From CAYWOS01 sp964459985 (GTDB lineage: Bacteria; Bacillota; Clostridia; Christensenellales; Aristaeellaceae), in assembly GCA_964459985.1 (NCBI GenBank), contig CAYWOS010000043.1, positions 1-19,066 of the forward strand: a DNA stretch of 19,066 bases, written 5' to 3'. Numbering within the stretch: the first letter of the stretch is position 1; every line of letters starts with the position of its first letter. Positions 13,011-19,066 of this stretch are shown here, piece by piece. The position numbers and the translations under genes are program-made. The notes below the pieces were generated by a model that searched no databases, was not told the DNA's origin, and was given only the letters and a program-made list of their open reading frames with translations.

Positions 13011-13457
13011 GCGGTGATTTTGACGGTGCTGGCGCTGCTTTGCGCGCCTGTTCCGGCGCGCGGCGACATCTATCTGCGCGTGATCGCCGACAGCGACGCC
13101 GAGGAAGCGCAGGCGCTCAAACTGCGCGTCCGCGACGCCGCGCTCGCCGTCTGTCAGGATGACGCCGCGCCGTCCCCCGCGCTGCTTGCCGGGATCAAAT
13201 GCGCCGTCAACGCCGTCGCGCCGTGCGAGGTGGCGCTTGTTTTATGGCGTCCCGATCAGGAGCATCCGCCCGCGCCGACCGTGCGCGTCACGCTCGGTTC
13301 GGGCGAAGGGCGCAACTGGTGGGGCGTGCTGTATGAAGAATCCATCGACTTTTTTGCCGAAGACGGCGCGGAAAATAACCGCGATATCGGCCGCGGGGAC
13401 ACCGTCCATTTCCGTTGGGCGCTCTGGGAAGCCGTTAGGCGTCTGTTCGGGTTCTGA
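12999..13457 (+). CDS. spoIIR: Stage II sporulation protein R (SpoIIR)-like, short form
   Basis: SpoIIR is made in the forespore, exported to the intermembrane space, and triggers SpoIIGA to process pro-sigma-E in the mother cell. The 152-aa protein has a signal peptide (about res 1-22), then the two family landmarks: YLRVIADSDAEEAQALKLRVRDA (25-47) and VRVTLGSGEGRNWWGVLY (95-112). Known homologues are about 200-250 aa; the segment between the two motifs is only about 50 residues here, and the usual NWWC Cys is Gly (NWWG). It may be a reduced but working form or a drifting one. The only ribosome site is GGGAAG in the loop of the overlapping hairpin. The call rests on the two motifs; the sporulation role is inference. 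Confidence 0.75.
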   Translation: MRVFAVILTVLALLCAPVPARGDIYLRVIADSDAEEAQALKLRVRDAALAVCQDDAAPSPALLAGIKCAVNAVAPCEVALVLWRPDQEHPPAPTVRVTLGSGEGRNWWGVLYEESIDFFAEDGAENNRDIGRGDTVHFRWALWEAVRRLFGF

Positions 13458-13463
13458 CGCGCT

Positions 13464-13943
13464 CTATTCCACGCCGATCACGTGCTGGGCGGCCATGAGA
13501 TGATTGAGCAGCAGGTTCCTTGCCTCGATGGTCGAGCTGGTCGCCGTCTGCGTGAGCGTTTCAAAGGATGTCAAATCGCCGTACAGCGCGGTGAACGCCT
13601 CGTCGGGCAGGAATCGCCCGCCCTCGCCGTTAAGCGCGATGGAGATCTCGTTGATCTGCTCCATCGCGTACACATACTGCCTCACGACGGCGATCCGCGA
13701 GCCGGTCGATGAGATGACCGAACTGGACATGCGGTTGACCTGATCGATGGCGGAAGAAACGTAATTGGTGATGCGCTGCGCGTACTGGCGGTTGGCCTCG
13801 GCGCGATAGGACGACGCGCGGATGCAAAGCGCCGCCAGCGCGATCGTGGCGATCAGCAGCACGGGGATCACAATGATCACCACGCGCTTGAGCAGGCTTG
13901 TATCGGTCATATGCGTTTTGAAATTCCTCGAATACCGATTCAT
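13464..13943 (-). CDS. Unrecognised single-pass membrane protein, 159 aa
   Basis: I do not recognise this gene. It has a short basic N terminus, one strong membrane helix (about res 19-43, VVIIVIPVLLIATIALAALCI), and an extracytoplasmic part of about 115 residues predicted mostly helical and rich in Ser, Thr, Gln and Asn, with Arg-Tyr patterns (YRAEANRQYAQRITNYV, 51-67). The layout faintly recalls the N-terminal part of YpeB germination proteins or a chemoreceptor-type four-helix sensor, but neither is supported by a motif, and no PepSY or signalling domain follows. The start at 13943 is backed by GGAGGA about 7 nt upstream. It is transcribed alone from its own promoter (14069-14097), tail to tail with spoIIR (6 nt apart). 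Confidence 0.8.
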   Translation of the reverse strand: MNRYSRNFKTHMTDTSLLKRVVIIVIPVLLIATIALAALCIRASSYRAEANRQYAQRITNYVSSAIDQVNRMSSSVISSTGSRIAVVRQYVYAMEQINEISIALNGEGGRFLPDEAFTALYGDLTSFETLTQTATSSTIEARNLLLNHLMAAQHVIGVE

Positions 13944-13980
13944 GGATTCGTCCTCCGGTACGTCGTTCGTTTCCCGGCGC

Positions 13981-13999
13981 GGATTCCGCCCCGGAATCC
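13981..13999. other. Perfect stem-loop upstream of the 159-aa membrane protein gene
   Basis: GGATTCC, a 5-nt loop GCCCC, then GGAATCC. On minus it lies in the leader of the 159-aa gene, 38 nt before its start. On plus it is followed by TTTAATT and could weakly end transcription running through from spoIIR. A related GGGGAATC/GATCCCC stem lies at 14045-14064. The region 13944-14235 otherwise holds two divergent promoters and no gene that I can support. Confidence 0.45.
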
Positions 14000-14068
14000 T
14001 TTAATTCGTCTATGCGTTTCGGCGCGCGCCCCGCGCCCGCCGAAGGGGAATCCGAAAGATCCCCTATC

Positions 14069-14097
14069 AGTATACCATAAAACGGTCGTTCTGTCAC
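14069..14097 (-). promoter_or_regulatory. Promoter of the 159-aa membrane protein gene
   Basis: On minus GTGACA (14092-14097), exactly 17 bp, then TATACT (14069-14074): five of six matches in each box. It gives a leader of about 119 nt, long for this window, containing the stem-loop at 13981-13999. Confidence 0.65.
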
Positions 14098-14163
14098 CCC
14101 TGCGAATTTACACGGAATCCTTTGTAGCTTAACAGATTGTTCACGATATGCGGCCGACCGCCG

Positions 14164-14172
14164 TGCTATAAT
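14164..14172 (+). promoter_or_regulatory. Extended -10 promoter of the ABC export cluster
   Basis: TGC followed directly by a perfect TATAAT (14167-14172) forms an extended -10 element. No good -35 exists at 16-18 bp; the nearest, TTGTTC (14137-14142), is 24 bp away. Extended -10 promoters can work without a -35. The start would be near 14179, 57 nt before the first gene. Confidence 0.5.
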
Positions 14173-14235
14173 AATCCCGGACGCAAAAAGGCGCGTTTTC
14201 CGCGCGCCGCGCGTACCGGAGGGACAGACGGGTTC

Positions 14236-15162
14236 ATGATCGAAATCACGGCGCTCGGCAAGCGTTACGGAACGCATCAGGCGCTCGAAGGCGTCAGCTT
14301 CTGCATCCCCAAGGGGCAGGTCGTCGGGCTGCTCGGGCAAAACGGCGCGGGCAAAACGACGCTGCTCAACATCGTCGCGGGCTGCCTCGCGCCCTCGGCG
14401 GGATCGGTGACGGTGGGCGGGCATGATATGCTCGTCGATCCGCGCCGCGCCAAACGCCTGATCGGTTACCTGCCCGAGCAGGCGCCGCTCTACGACGAAA
14501 TGACGGTCGACGCTTACCTGCGCTTCGCCTGCTCGCTCAAGGCGGTCGAGCGGAAAGGCATGGACGCGCATATCCGCGAGGTCGCGCGCGGCGCGGGCGT
14601 CGAGGACATCCTGCCGCGCAAGATCGGCAACCTGTCCAAGGGCTATCGGCAGCGCGTCGGCTTCGCGCAGGCGCTGTGCGGCGCGCCCGAAGTCATCATT
14701 CTGGACGAGCCGACGAACGGGCTGGACCCCTCGCAGAGCCGCGAGTTCCGCGAGCTGGTCAAGTCGCTGTCGGGCAGCGCGACGGTGCTGATTTCCTCTC
14801 ATATTCTCACCGAGGTACAGTCGATCTGCGACCGCACGCTCATCCTGCATCACGGCAAACTGATCCTCGACAGCGCGGGCAGGCAAGAAGACGGCGTCGT
14901 GCGGCTGCGCGCCTCGATCCTGATGCAGAAAGCGCGGCTGCTCCCGGCGCTGCAGTCGCTCGAGTGCGTCGCGCGCGTCGAAGCGCTGCCCTCGGACAGC
15001 GAGGACGTCACCAACGTGCTTTTGACCGCCAGACAAGGCTCCTCCCCCGAGCGCGCGCTGTTCAAGCTGCTCTCCGGCCTGCAGGCGCCGCTTTTGCGCC
15101 TCCAGCCGGTCGAGGACAGCCTGGAGGACATCTTCCTGCGCGCCACCGGCGAGGCGGGCTGA
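14236..15162 (+). CDS. ABC exporter ATP-binding protein, GldA-like
   Basis: This 308-aa ATPase powers the membrane export system encoded with the next three genes. Seen: Walker A GLLGQNGAGKTT (res 31-42), signature LSKGYRQRVGFAQAL (133-147), Walker B VIILDEPTNGLDP (153-165) and switch H189 in LISSH. A C-terminal extension of about 90 residues is typical of ABC-2 type exporters. It resembles GldA, originally described for gliding motility in Bacteroidetes, but Clostridia without gliding carry the same set of genes, so the substrate is unknown. ATG 14236 has GGAGGG (14218-14223) 12 nt upstream; in-frame sequence upstream to TTG 14137 overlaps the promoter and is not coding. It heads the cluster. 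Confidence 0.93.
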   Translation: MIEITALGKRYGTHQALEGVSFCIPKGQVVGLLGQNGAGKTTLLNIVAGCLAPSAGSVTVGGHDMLVDPRRAKRLIGYLPEQAPLYDEMTVDAYLRFACSLKAVERKGMDAHIREVARGAGVEDILPRKIGNLSKGYRQRVGFAQALCGAPEVIILDEPTNGLDPSQSREFRELVKSLSGSATVLISSHILTEVQSICDRTLILHHGKLILDSAGRQEDGVVRLRASILMQKARLLPALQSLECVARVEALPSDSEDVTNVLLTARQGSSPERALFKLLSGLQAPLLRLQPVEDSLEDIFLRATGEAG

Positions 15163-15178
15163 CAGATTCGGAGGTTGT

Positions 15179-15895
15179 ATGCGGGCGATATACCGGCGTG
15201 AAATGCAAAGCTATTTCTACACGCCCACGGCGTACGTGTTCATCGGCGTTTTCATGGCGATGAGCGGCGTCTTTTTCGGGATCGGCAATCTGATGACGCG
15301 CTCGACCAACCTGCTGTCGCTGCTGTCGAGCATGGGATATCTGTGGATGCTTTTAACGCCGCTTCTCGTCATGCGTCTGTTCGCGGGCGACCGCAGGCAG
15401 CACACCGATCAGATGCTCTTGTCCTCGCCCTGCTCCCTCGGGGGCATCGTGCTGGGCAAATTTTTCGCCGCCTGCACCGTGCTGCTGCTCGGCGTGCTGC
15501 TGACGCTCGCCTATCCCGCGCTCGTCGCGGTTTACGGCACGCTGTACGTCGGCGAAACGGCGGTGGGCTTCCTCGGGTTCATTCTTCAGGGCTGCGCGTT
15601 CATCGCGCTGGATATGCTGATTTCCTGCTTTGCGCGCAATCAGGCGACGGCGGCCATCCTGTGCTTCGGCGGCAACCTGCTGGTTTGGTTCACGGACATC
15701 CTTTCGGAAGCCATCGCCGTTGATTTCGTATCCGATCTGCTTGCCTTTGTCAGCCTGTACAGGCGTTTCCTCCCCTTCTCGATGGGACAGTTCAGCCCGG
15801 CGGCGACGCTGTATCATCTGGTGTTCGTCGCGCTCATGCTCTTTTTGTGCGGACGGCTGCTGGACGCGCGGCGATGGAACGAGGCGCAGTCATGA
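15179..15895 (+). CDS. ABC-2 type exporter permease, GldF-like
   Basis: The 238-aa protein has about six hydrophobic segments: near res 19-37, 46-65, 91-117, 128-148, 154-172 and 210-226. It begins IYRREMQSYFYTPTAYVF, the usual start of the GldF/ABC-2 permease family (RRE...YF.SP.AYV). It forms the channel of the export system with the ATPase before it. GGAGG (15170-15174) is only 4 nt from the ATG, which is tight but the only sensible start. The gene begins 16 nt after the ATPase stop and its stop overlaps the next start as ATGA (15892-15895). Confidence 0.9.
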   Translation: MRAIYRREMQSYFYTPTAYVFIGVFMAMSGVFFGIGNLMTRSTNLLSLLSSMGYLWMLLTPLLVMRLFAGDRRQHTDQMLLSSPCSLGGIVLGKFFAACTVLLLGVLLTLAYPALVAVYGTLYVGETAVGFLGFILQGCAFIALDMLISCFARNQATAAILCFGGNLLVWFTDILSEAIAVDFVSDLLAFVSLYRRFLPFSMGQFSPAATLYHLVFVALMLFLCGRLLDARRWNEAQS

Positions 15896-17361
15896 AGAAG
15901 ATCGAAAAAAAACGCGCGGACGACGCGCTGCTCGCGCGGCGCAGGAAATGGCGATGCGGCGGGTTTTCCGCCGCGCTGACGGCGTTTGCCGTGCTGATCG
16001 CCTTCCTTATCTGCTACATCGGCGACGCGGCGGAGGAACGCTGGGCGCTGTCGGTCGATTGCTCCTATAACGCTTCGACCACGCACGGCGACGTGACGGA
16101 CGCCGCGATCAAATCGCTCAAAAGCGGCGTGCATCTGTACGCGCTCGCCTCGCAGGGAAACGAGGACGACACGCTGCTCGCGCTGCTCGCGCGCTACGCC
16201 GCCGCCTCGGACAAGATCACGGTATCGCGCGAAAACGTGCTGCAAAACCCGGCGCTGATGACCGCCTTCACAGACGCGCTCGGCAAAAACGCCGTCAGCA
16301 CCGATTGCCTGATCGTCTATTCGCAGGCGAACGACCGCGCGCGCGTGCTGACGAAAAACGACTACTACACCTATTCCTACGACATGACGACGGGCGTCTA
16401 CTCGCCCGCGACGCTCAATTACGAGAAAGCGATCACCGAGGCGATCCTGTACGTCTCGGCGGGCGAGCTGCCCCGCGTGCAGATCCTGACGGGGCACGGC
16501 GAGCTGACCGAGACGGACACCGCCACGATGGAAGCGGCGCTGGTCGCCGCCAATTACGACGTCGCGCGGCTTGATCTGTCCAAGGAAACGCCAAGCCCCG
16601 ACGCCGTGATGATGATCCTTTCGCCGCAAAGCGATCTGACGGACGACGAGATGGACAAGCTGACCGCGTTTGCCGCGGCGGGCGGCAGCTTCTTCATCAT
16701 TTCACAGTACGCCGATCCCACGACGCTCGGGAATTTCAACGCGCTGTTTGATTTATACGGCATCACGCCCCTGCCCGGACTGGTCATCGCCAAGGAAAGC
16801 GCCTCCGACAGCTATTACGCCGACGCGACGGTTTATCTGATGCCCTACATGCAGCGACACGCGTCGACAAACGCCATGATCGACGCCAAAACCGATATCC
16901 TGCTGACGCCGCTCGCGCGCGCGTTCGATACGTCCGCGCATCCGCAAAACGTCACGGTAACGCCCATTCTGGTCACGGGCGACGCCTATATCCGCAATTA
17001 CGCCGATAACAGCAGCGCCTCCGAGCAGCAGCCGGGCGACGCCGAGGGCGCGTTCACCGTCGCCATGCTGTGCGAAAGGCAGGAGGAAGGCGAGGTGTCG
17101 CGCGCCTTCGTGATCGGCTCGGCGACGACGTTCACCGACTACTGGGTGCAAAGCTATACGGCGTCCAATGATTTCATGATCAACATGCTGTACTACATGC
17201 AGGAGGAATCGCCCGTCAATCTGGACATCCTGCCCAAGCCCGCCGTGCGCGCCTCGCTTTCGCTGGGCTCGCTCACGGGCGCCGTCGTCGTCGTCGCGCT
17301 CATCCCCCTCGTCGTGCTGCTGGCCGCCGCCTTCGTGCTCATGCCGAGGAAAAACCTATGA
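15892..17361 (+). CDS. GldG-like ABC transporter auxiliary protein
   Basis: The 489-aa protein has a basic cytoplasmic N terminus, a membrane helix (about res 24-43), a large extracytoplasmic region, and a C-terminal membrane helix (about 462-483) followed by MPRKNL. The external part shows the layout of GldG/DUF4350-type domains: ILTGHGELTET (about 200-210) and a glycine-rich AAGGSFFII (about 262-270) within an alpha/beta fold. Such proteins accompany GldA/GldF ABC systems; their molecular role is not settled. ATG 15892 overlaps the permease stop by 4 nt and is preferred over an in-frame ATG at 15847 that would overlap the permease more deeply. The stop overlaps the next start by 4 nt (17358-17361). 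Confidence 0.85.
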   Translation: MKKIEKKRADDALLARRRKWRCGGFSAALTAFAVLIAFLICYIGDAAEERWALSVDCSYNASTTHGDVTDAAIKSLKSGVHLYALASQGNEDDTLLALLARYAAASDKITVSRENVLQNPALMTAFTDALGKNAVSTDCLIVYSQANDRARVLTKNDYYTYSYDMTTGVYSPATLNYEKAITEAILYVSAGELPRVQILTGHGELTETDTATMEAALVAANYDVARLDLSKETPSPDAVMMILSPQSDLTDDEMDKLTAFAAAGGSFFIISQYADPTTLGNFNALFDLYGITPLPGLVIAKESASDSYYADATVYLMPYMQRHASTNAMIDAKTDILLTPLARAFDTSAHPQNVTVTPILVTGDAYIRNYADNSSASEQQPGDAEGAFTVAMLCERQEEGEVSRAFVIGSATTFTDYWVQSYTASNDFMINMLYYMQEESPVNLDILPKPAVRASLSLGSLTGAVVVVALIPLVVLLAAAFVLMPRKNL

Positions 17362-18803
17362 ATCAACCGCCGCGAAAGCCCCTTCGGACGATGCGCAGGG
17401 GCGCACTGATCGCGCTGTGCGCGTCGTTCGCCGCCGTGCTGGCGATCGCGCTGTACCTGATCATCCGTCCGCAGACGCCCGCCGGGATCGAAAGCCACGA
17501 CCATTCGACGGTGCTTGTCTCGCGCGAGATCGCCGATATCCAAAGCGTAACCGTGGAGAACGCGGACGGGCGCTTCACCTGCCTGTACCGCGATCAGACG
17601 CTCGTGCTGAAGGACGATCCCGACGCCGCGCTCGACGCGGACGATGTGAAAAGCCTGCTCGAATGCGGGCGGAAAATCACGGCGCTCGACACCGTGCTCG
17701 ATACTTCGGCGCAGGCCGTTCGCCTGAGCGATTTCGGGCTGGATGCGCCCGACGCCGTCCGCGTCACGTATTCGGACGGCACGACCGCCGCGCTGCTTGT
17801 CGGGCGTCTTTCCCCCGCCGACATCCCGAGCCATTACGCCATGCTCGAGGGCGATCCGCGGATATACACCGTCGATCCGTACTTTTACGAAACCGCAAGC
17901 CTGACGAAAGAATCGCTCCGCGCCTTTGAGCAGCTCTCGCTCAAGGCCGATCTGATCGACGCCGTGACCGTCGCGGGCGATACCGCGCTGAACGCCGCCT
18001 ATAACGGCGAGTTCTGGCAGATGACGACGCCCTATGATTATCCGATGGACGAAACGAAAACGCGGGCGCTGCTCGAAAACATCGAAACCATGCGCTTTTC
18101 CGCCTATCTCGGGCGCGCGGACGAATTGGCGCTCGCCGATTACGGGCTGAACAGCCCGCGCGTCGCGCTGACCGTCACGCAGGCGCGTTCGCTTGTCTCG
18201 GCGACCGACGAAGACGGCAAATCGGTCACGGTAGAAATTCCCGAAACGGTTCATACCATCCTGATCGGCGGCATGCGCGGCGACACGATGTACTACGCGC
18301 TGTACGACGGCGGCGTGTATACGACGGGCGCGCTGACGACGGCGTTTCTCCTGTCGCTCAACGCCAGCGATCTGCTCAACCGCAACCCCGTCAGCTTTCC
18401 CGAAAAGAGCCTTCAATCGCTCACGCTTTCGCGCGGCGGCGAGGAAACGCGCTATGACGTATCGCTCGTCGAATCGGTGCTGCCCAACAACGAGCTGGAA
18501 ACCGACGGGTACGGCAACGTGCTCTACCGCTTCGCCGTCGCGCGCGACGGGCGCGAGATCGACAGCGAAGCGTTCCTTTCGTGGTACGCGCGGCTCGTCG
18601 TCATGCAGGCGCAGGGCTGGGCAAAGGAGGAAGCATACCGCGACAAGCAGCCCTCGCTGACCGTCACGCTCGCGTCCGCCGCGCACGAGCGGGTGATCGA
18701 GTACATTCCCTACGATCTGACCCACAGCGTCTGCCGGGTCAACGGCGTCGCGCTGTTCTACGCGGACGGCGATCTCGACGCGCTGTACGCCGATCGCCCC
18801 TGA
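17358..18803 (+). CDS. DUF4340 domain membrane-anchored protein
   Basis: The 481-aa protein has an N-terminal membrane anchor (about res 14-37) and a large extracytoplasmic part. Two DUF4340-like repeats can be seen, each with a GL-x-x-P turn followed by a strand and an 'I/L-x-x-G' element: DFGLDAPDAVRVTYSDGTTAALLVG (from about res 125) and DYGLNSPRVALTVT (from about res 261, later ILIGG). DUF4340 proteins regularly sit last in GldA-GldF-GldG clusters and presumably work outside the membrane with the GldG-like partner; no activity is known. It is translationally coupled to the gldG-like gene by ATGA and is the last gene of the cluster. Confidence 0.85.
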   Translation: MNQPPRKPLRTMRRGALIALCASFAAVLAIALYLIIRPQTPAGIESHDHSTVLVSREIADIQSVTVENADGRFTCLYRDQTLVLKDDPDAALDADDVKSLLECGRKITALDTVLDTSAQAVRLSDFGLDAPDAVRVTYSDGTTAALLVGRLSPADIPSHYAMLEGDPRIYTVDPYFYETASLTKESLRAFEQLSLKADLIDAVTVAGDTALNAAYNGEFWQMTTPYDYPMDETKTRALLENIETMRFSAYLGRADELALADYGLNSPRVALTVTQARSLVSATDEDGKSVTVEIPETVHTILIGGMRGDTMYYALYDGGVYTTGALTTAFLLSLNASDLLNRNPVSFPEKSLQSLTLSRGGEETRYDVSLVESVLPNNELETDGYGNVLYRFAVARDGREIDSEAFLSWYARLVVMQAQGWAKEEAYRDKQPSLTVTLASAAHERVIEYIPYDLTHSVCRVNGVALFYADGDLDALYADRP

Positions 18804-18831
18804 ACGTGCCGCCGTCCCCGCGCGCGCTGAT

Positions 18832-18872
18832 CGCGCCGGCTGTCCGCATAACGCCGCGTCCCGGCGCGGCGT
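18832..18872 (+). terminator. Competing GC hairpins after the ABC cluster
   Basis: ACGCCGCG (18851-18858) pairs with CGCGGCGT (18865-18872) around a 6-nt loop, and alternatively CGCGCCGG (18832-18839) pairs with CCGGCGCG (18861-18868). The two stems exclude each other. The position fits the end of the four-gene transcript but no T-run follows, so termination is uncertain. Confidence 0.35.
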
Positions 18873-18940
18873 GTTGACGGTTGTGGGGGCGGCAATTCAA
18901 CTTGCAATCTTTAATACGGCACGAACCGGGTAATTTTCTC

Positions 18941-18970
18941 TTGACAACTCCTTTGGGATTGCGTTATACT
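18941..18970 (+). promoter_or_regulatory. Promoter of the tRNA-Ser gene
   Basis: A perfect TTGACA (18941-18946), 18 bp, then TATACT (18965-18970). Transcription would start near 18977, about 19 nt before the mature tRNA. An AT-rich stretch just upstream (TAATTTTCTC) may help as an UP element. Confidence 0.75.
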
Positions 18971-18995
18971 GTATCGCGTCTTCGGACGGTCGTGT

Positions 18996-19066
18996 GGAGA
19001 GGTATCGAAGCGGTCATAACGGGGCTGACTCGAAATCAGTTTGGGGGAAACTCCACGTGGGTTCGA
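18996..19066 (+). tRNA. tRNA-Ser (anticodon CGA), 3' end beyond the window
   Basis: Acceptor 5' strand GGAGAGG (18996-19002), a D arm with AGCGGTCATAACGG, anticodon stem GCTGA/TCAGT (19024-19028, 19036-19040) enclosing loop CTCGAAA with anticodon CGA (19031-19033), a long class II variable arm (19041-19056), and the T arm start GTGGG-TTCGA (19057-19066). The long variable arm and the GGAGAGG acceptor identify serine; it reads UCG codons. About 19 nt, the rest of the T arm and the acceptor 3' strand, lie outside the window. Confidence 0.93.

Noticed and set aside
14137..14235. N-terminal extension of the GldA-like ATPase from TTG 14137
   Set aside because: It would run through the TATAAT box and has no ribosome site; the family N terminus begins at ATG 14236.
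13630..15036. 468-aa minus-strand reading frame
   Set aside because: It is antisense to the GldA-like ATPase and overlaps the 159-aa gene in another frame; no motif.
17193..18725. 510-aa minus-strand reading frame
   Set aside because: It is antisense to the DUF4340 gene, with a composition typical of shadow frames.

Overview
The window is GC-rich bacterial chromosome, densely packed with short intergenic gaps and good AGGAGG-type ribosome sites. A spoIIR homologue, the zapA / U32 peptidase / mutS2 neighbourhood, an MsmX-type sugar ATPase and a DUF4340/GldG ABC cluster together point to a high-GC Firmicute of the class Clostridia, from a spore-forming or formerly spore-forming lineage. The run of exactly 100 N and the cuts at both ends suggest a draft or metagenome assembly. 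Lineage is inferred from gene content and cannot be fixed further by eye.

Layout. (1) 1-546, minus: 5' part of an MsmX/UgpC-type carbohydrate ABC ATPase. It is divergent from a sirtuin (790-1524, plus). The gap between them holds two copies of a 28-bp palindrome, each placed upstream of one of the two divergent promoters. (2) 1528-2517, minus: a GH130 beta-mannoside phosphorylase-like enzyme, tail to tail with the sirtuin and divergent from the next operon through two promoters whose -35 boxes are only 2 bp apart. (3) 2696-4742, plus: an M15/VanY-like membrane protein that has lost the recognisable zinc and catalytic residues, a cyclophilin with a signal peptide, and the cell-division protein ZapA. 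(4) 4743-5088: a GC-rich hairpin, an assembly gap and 43-bp tandem repeats. (5) 5089-12956, plus: U32 peptidase/hydroxylase, MutS2, an OmpR-type response regulator and its histidine kinase, and IspE. (6) 12999-13457: a short SpoIIR whose start codon lies inside a terminator-like hairpin, convergent with an unrecognised 159-aa membrane protein on minus (13464-13943). (7) 14236-18803, plus: a four-gene Gld-like ABC export cluster (ATPase, permease, GldG-like protein, DUF4340 protein) with stop/start overlaps. (8) 18941 to the end: a strong promoter and a tRNA-Ser(CGA) gene cut by the window edge.

How the genes fit together. The left end concerns carbohydrate uptake and glycan phosphorolysis plus NAD-dependent deacylation. 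The middle holds envelope/division and housekeeping functions (ZapA, RNA modification or peptidase U32, MutS2, isoprenoid precursor synthesis) with one two-component system. The right end is a membrane export system of unknown substrate. The items most worth following are the apparently dead VanY-like protein in a zapA operon, the paired palindromes at 645-723, and the hairpin overlapping the spoIIR start.
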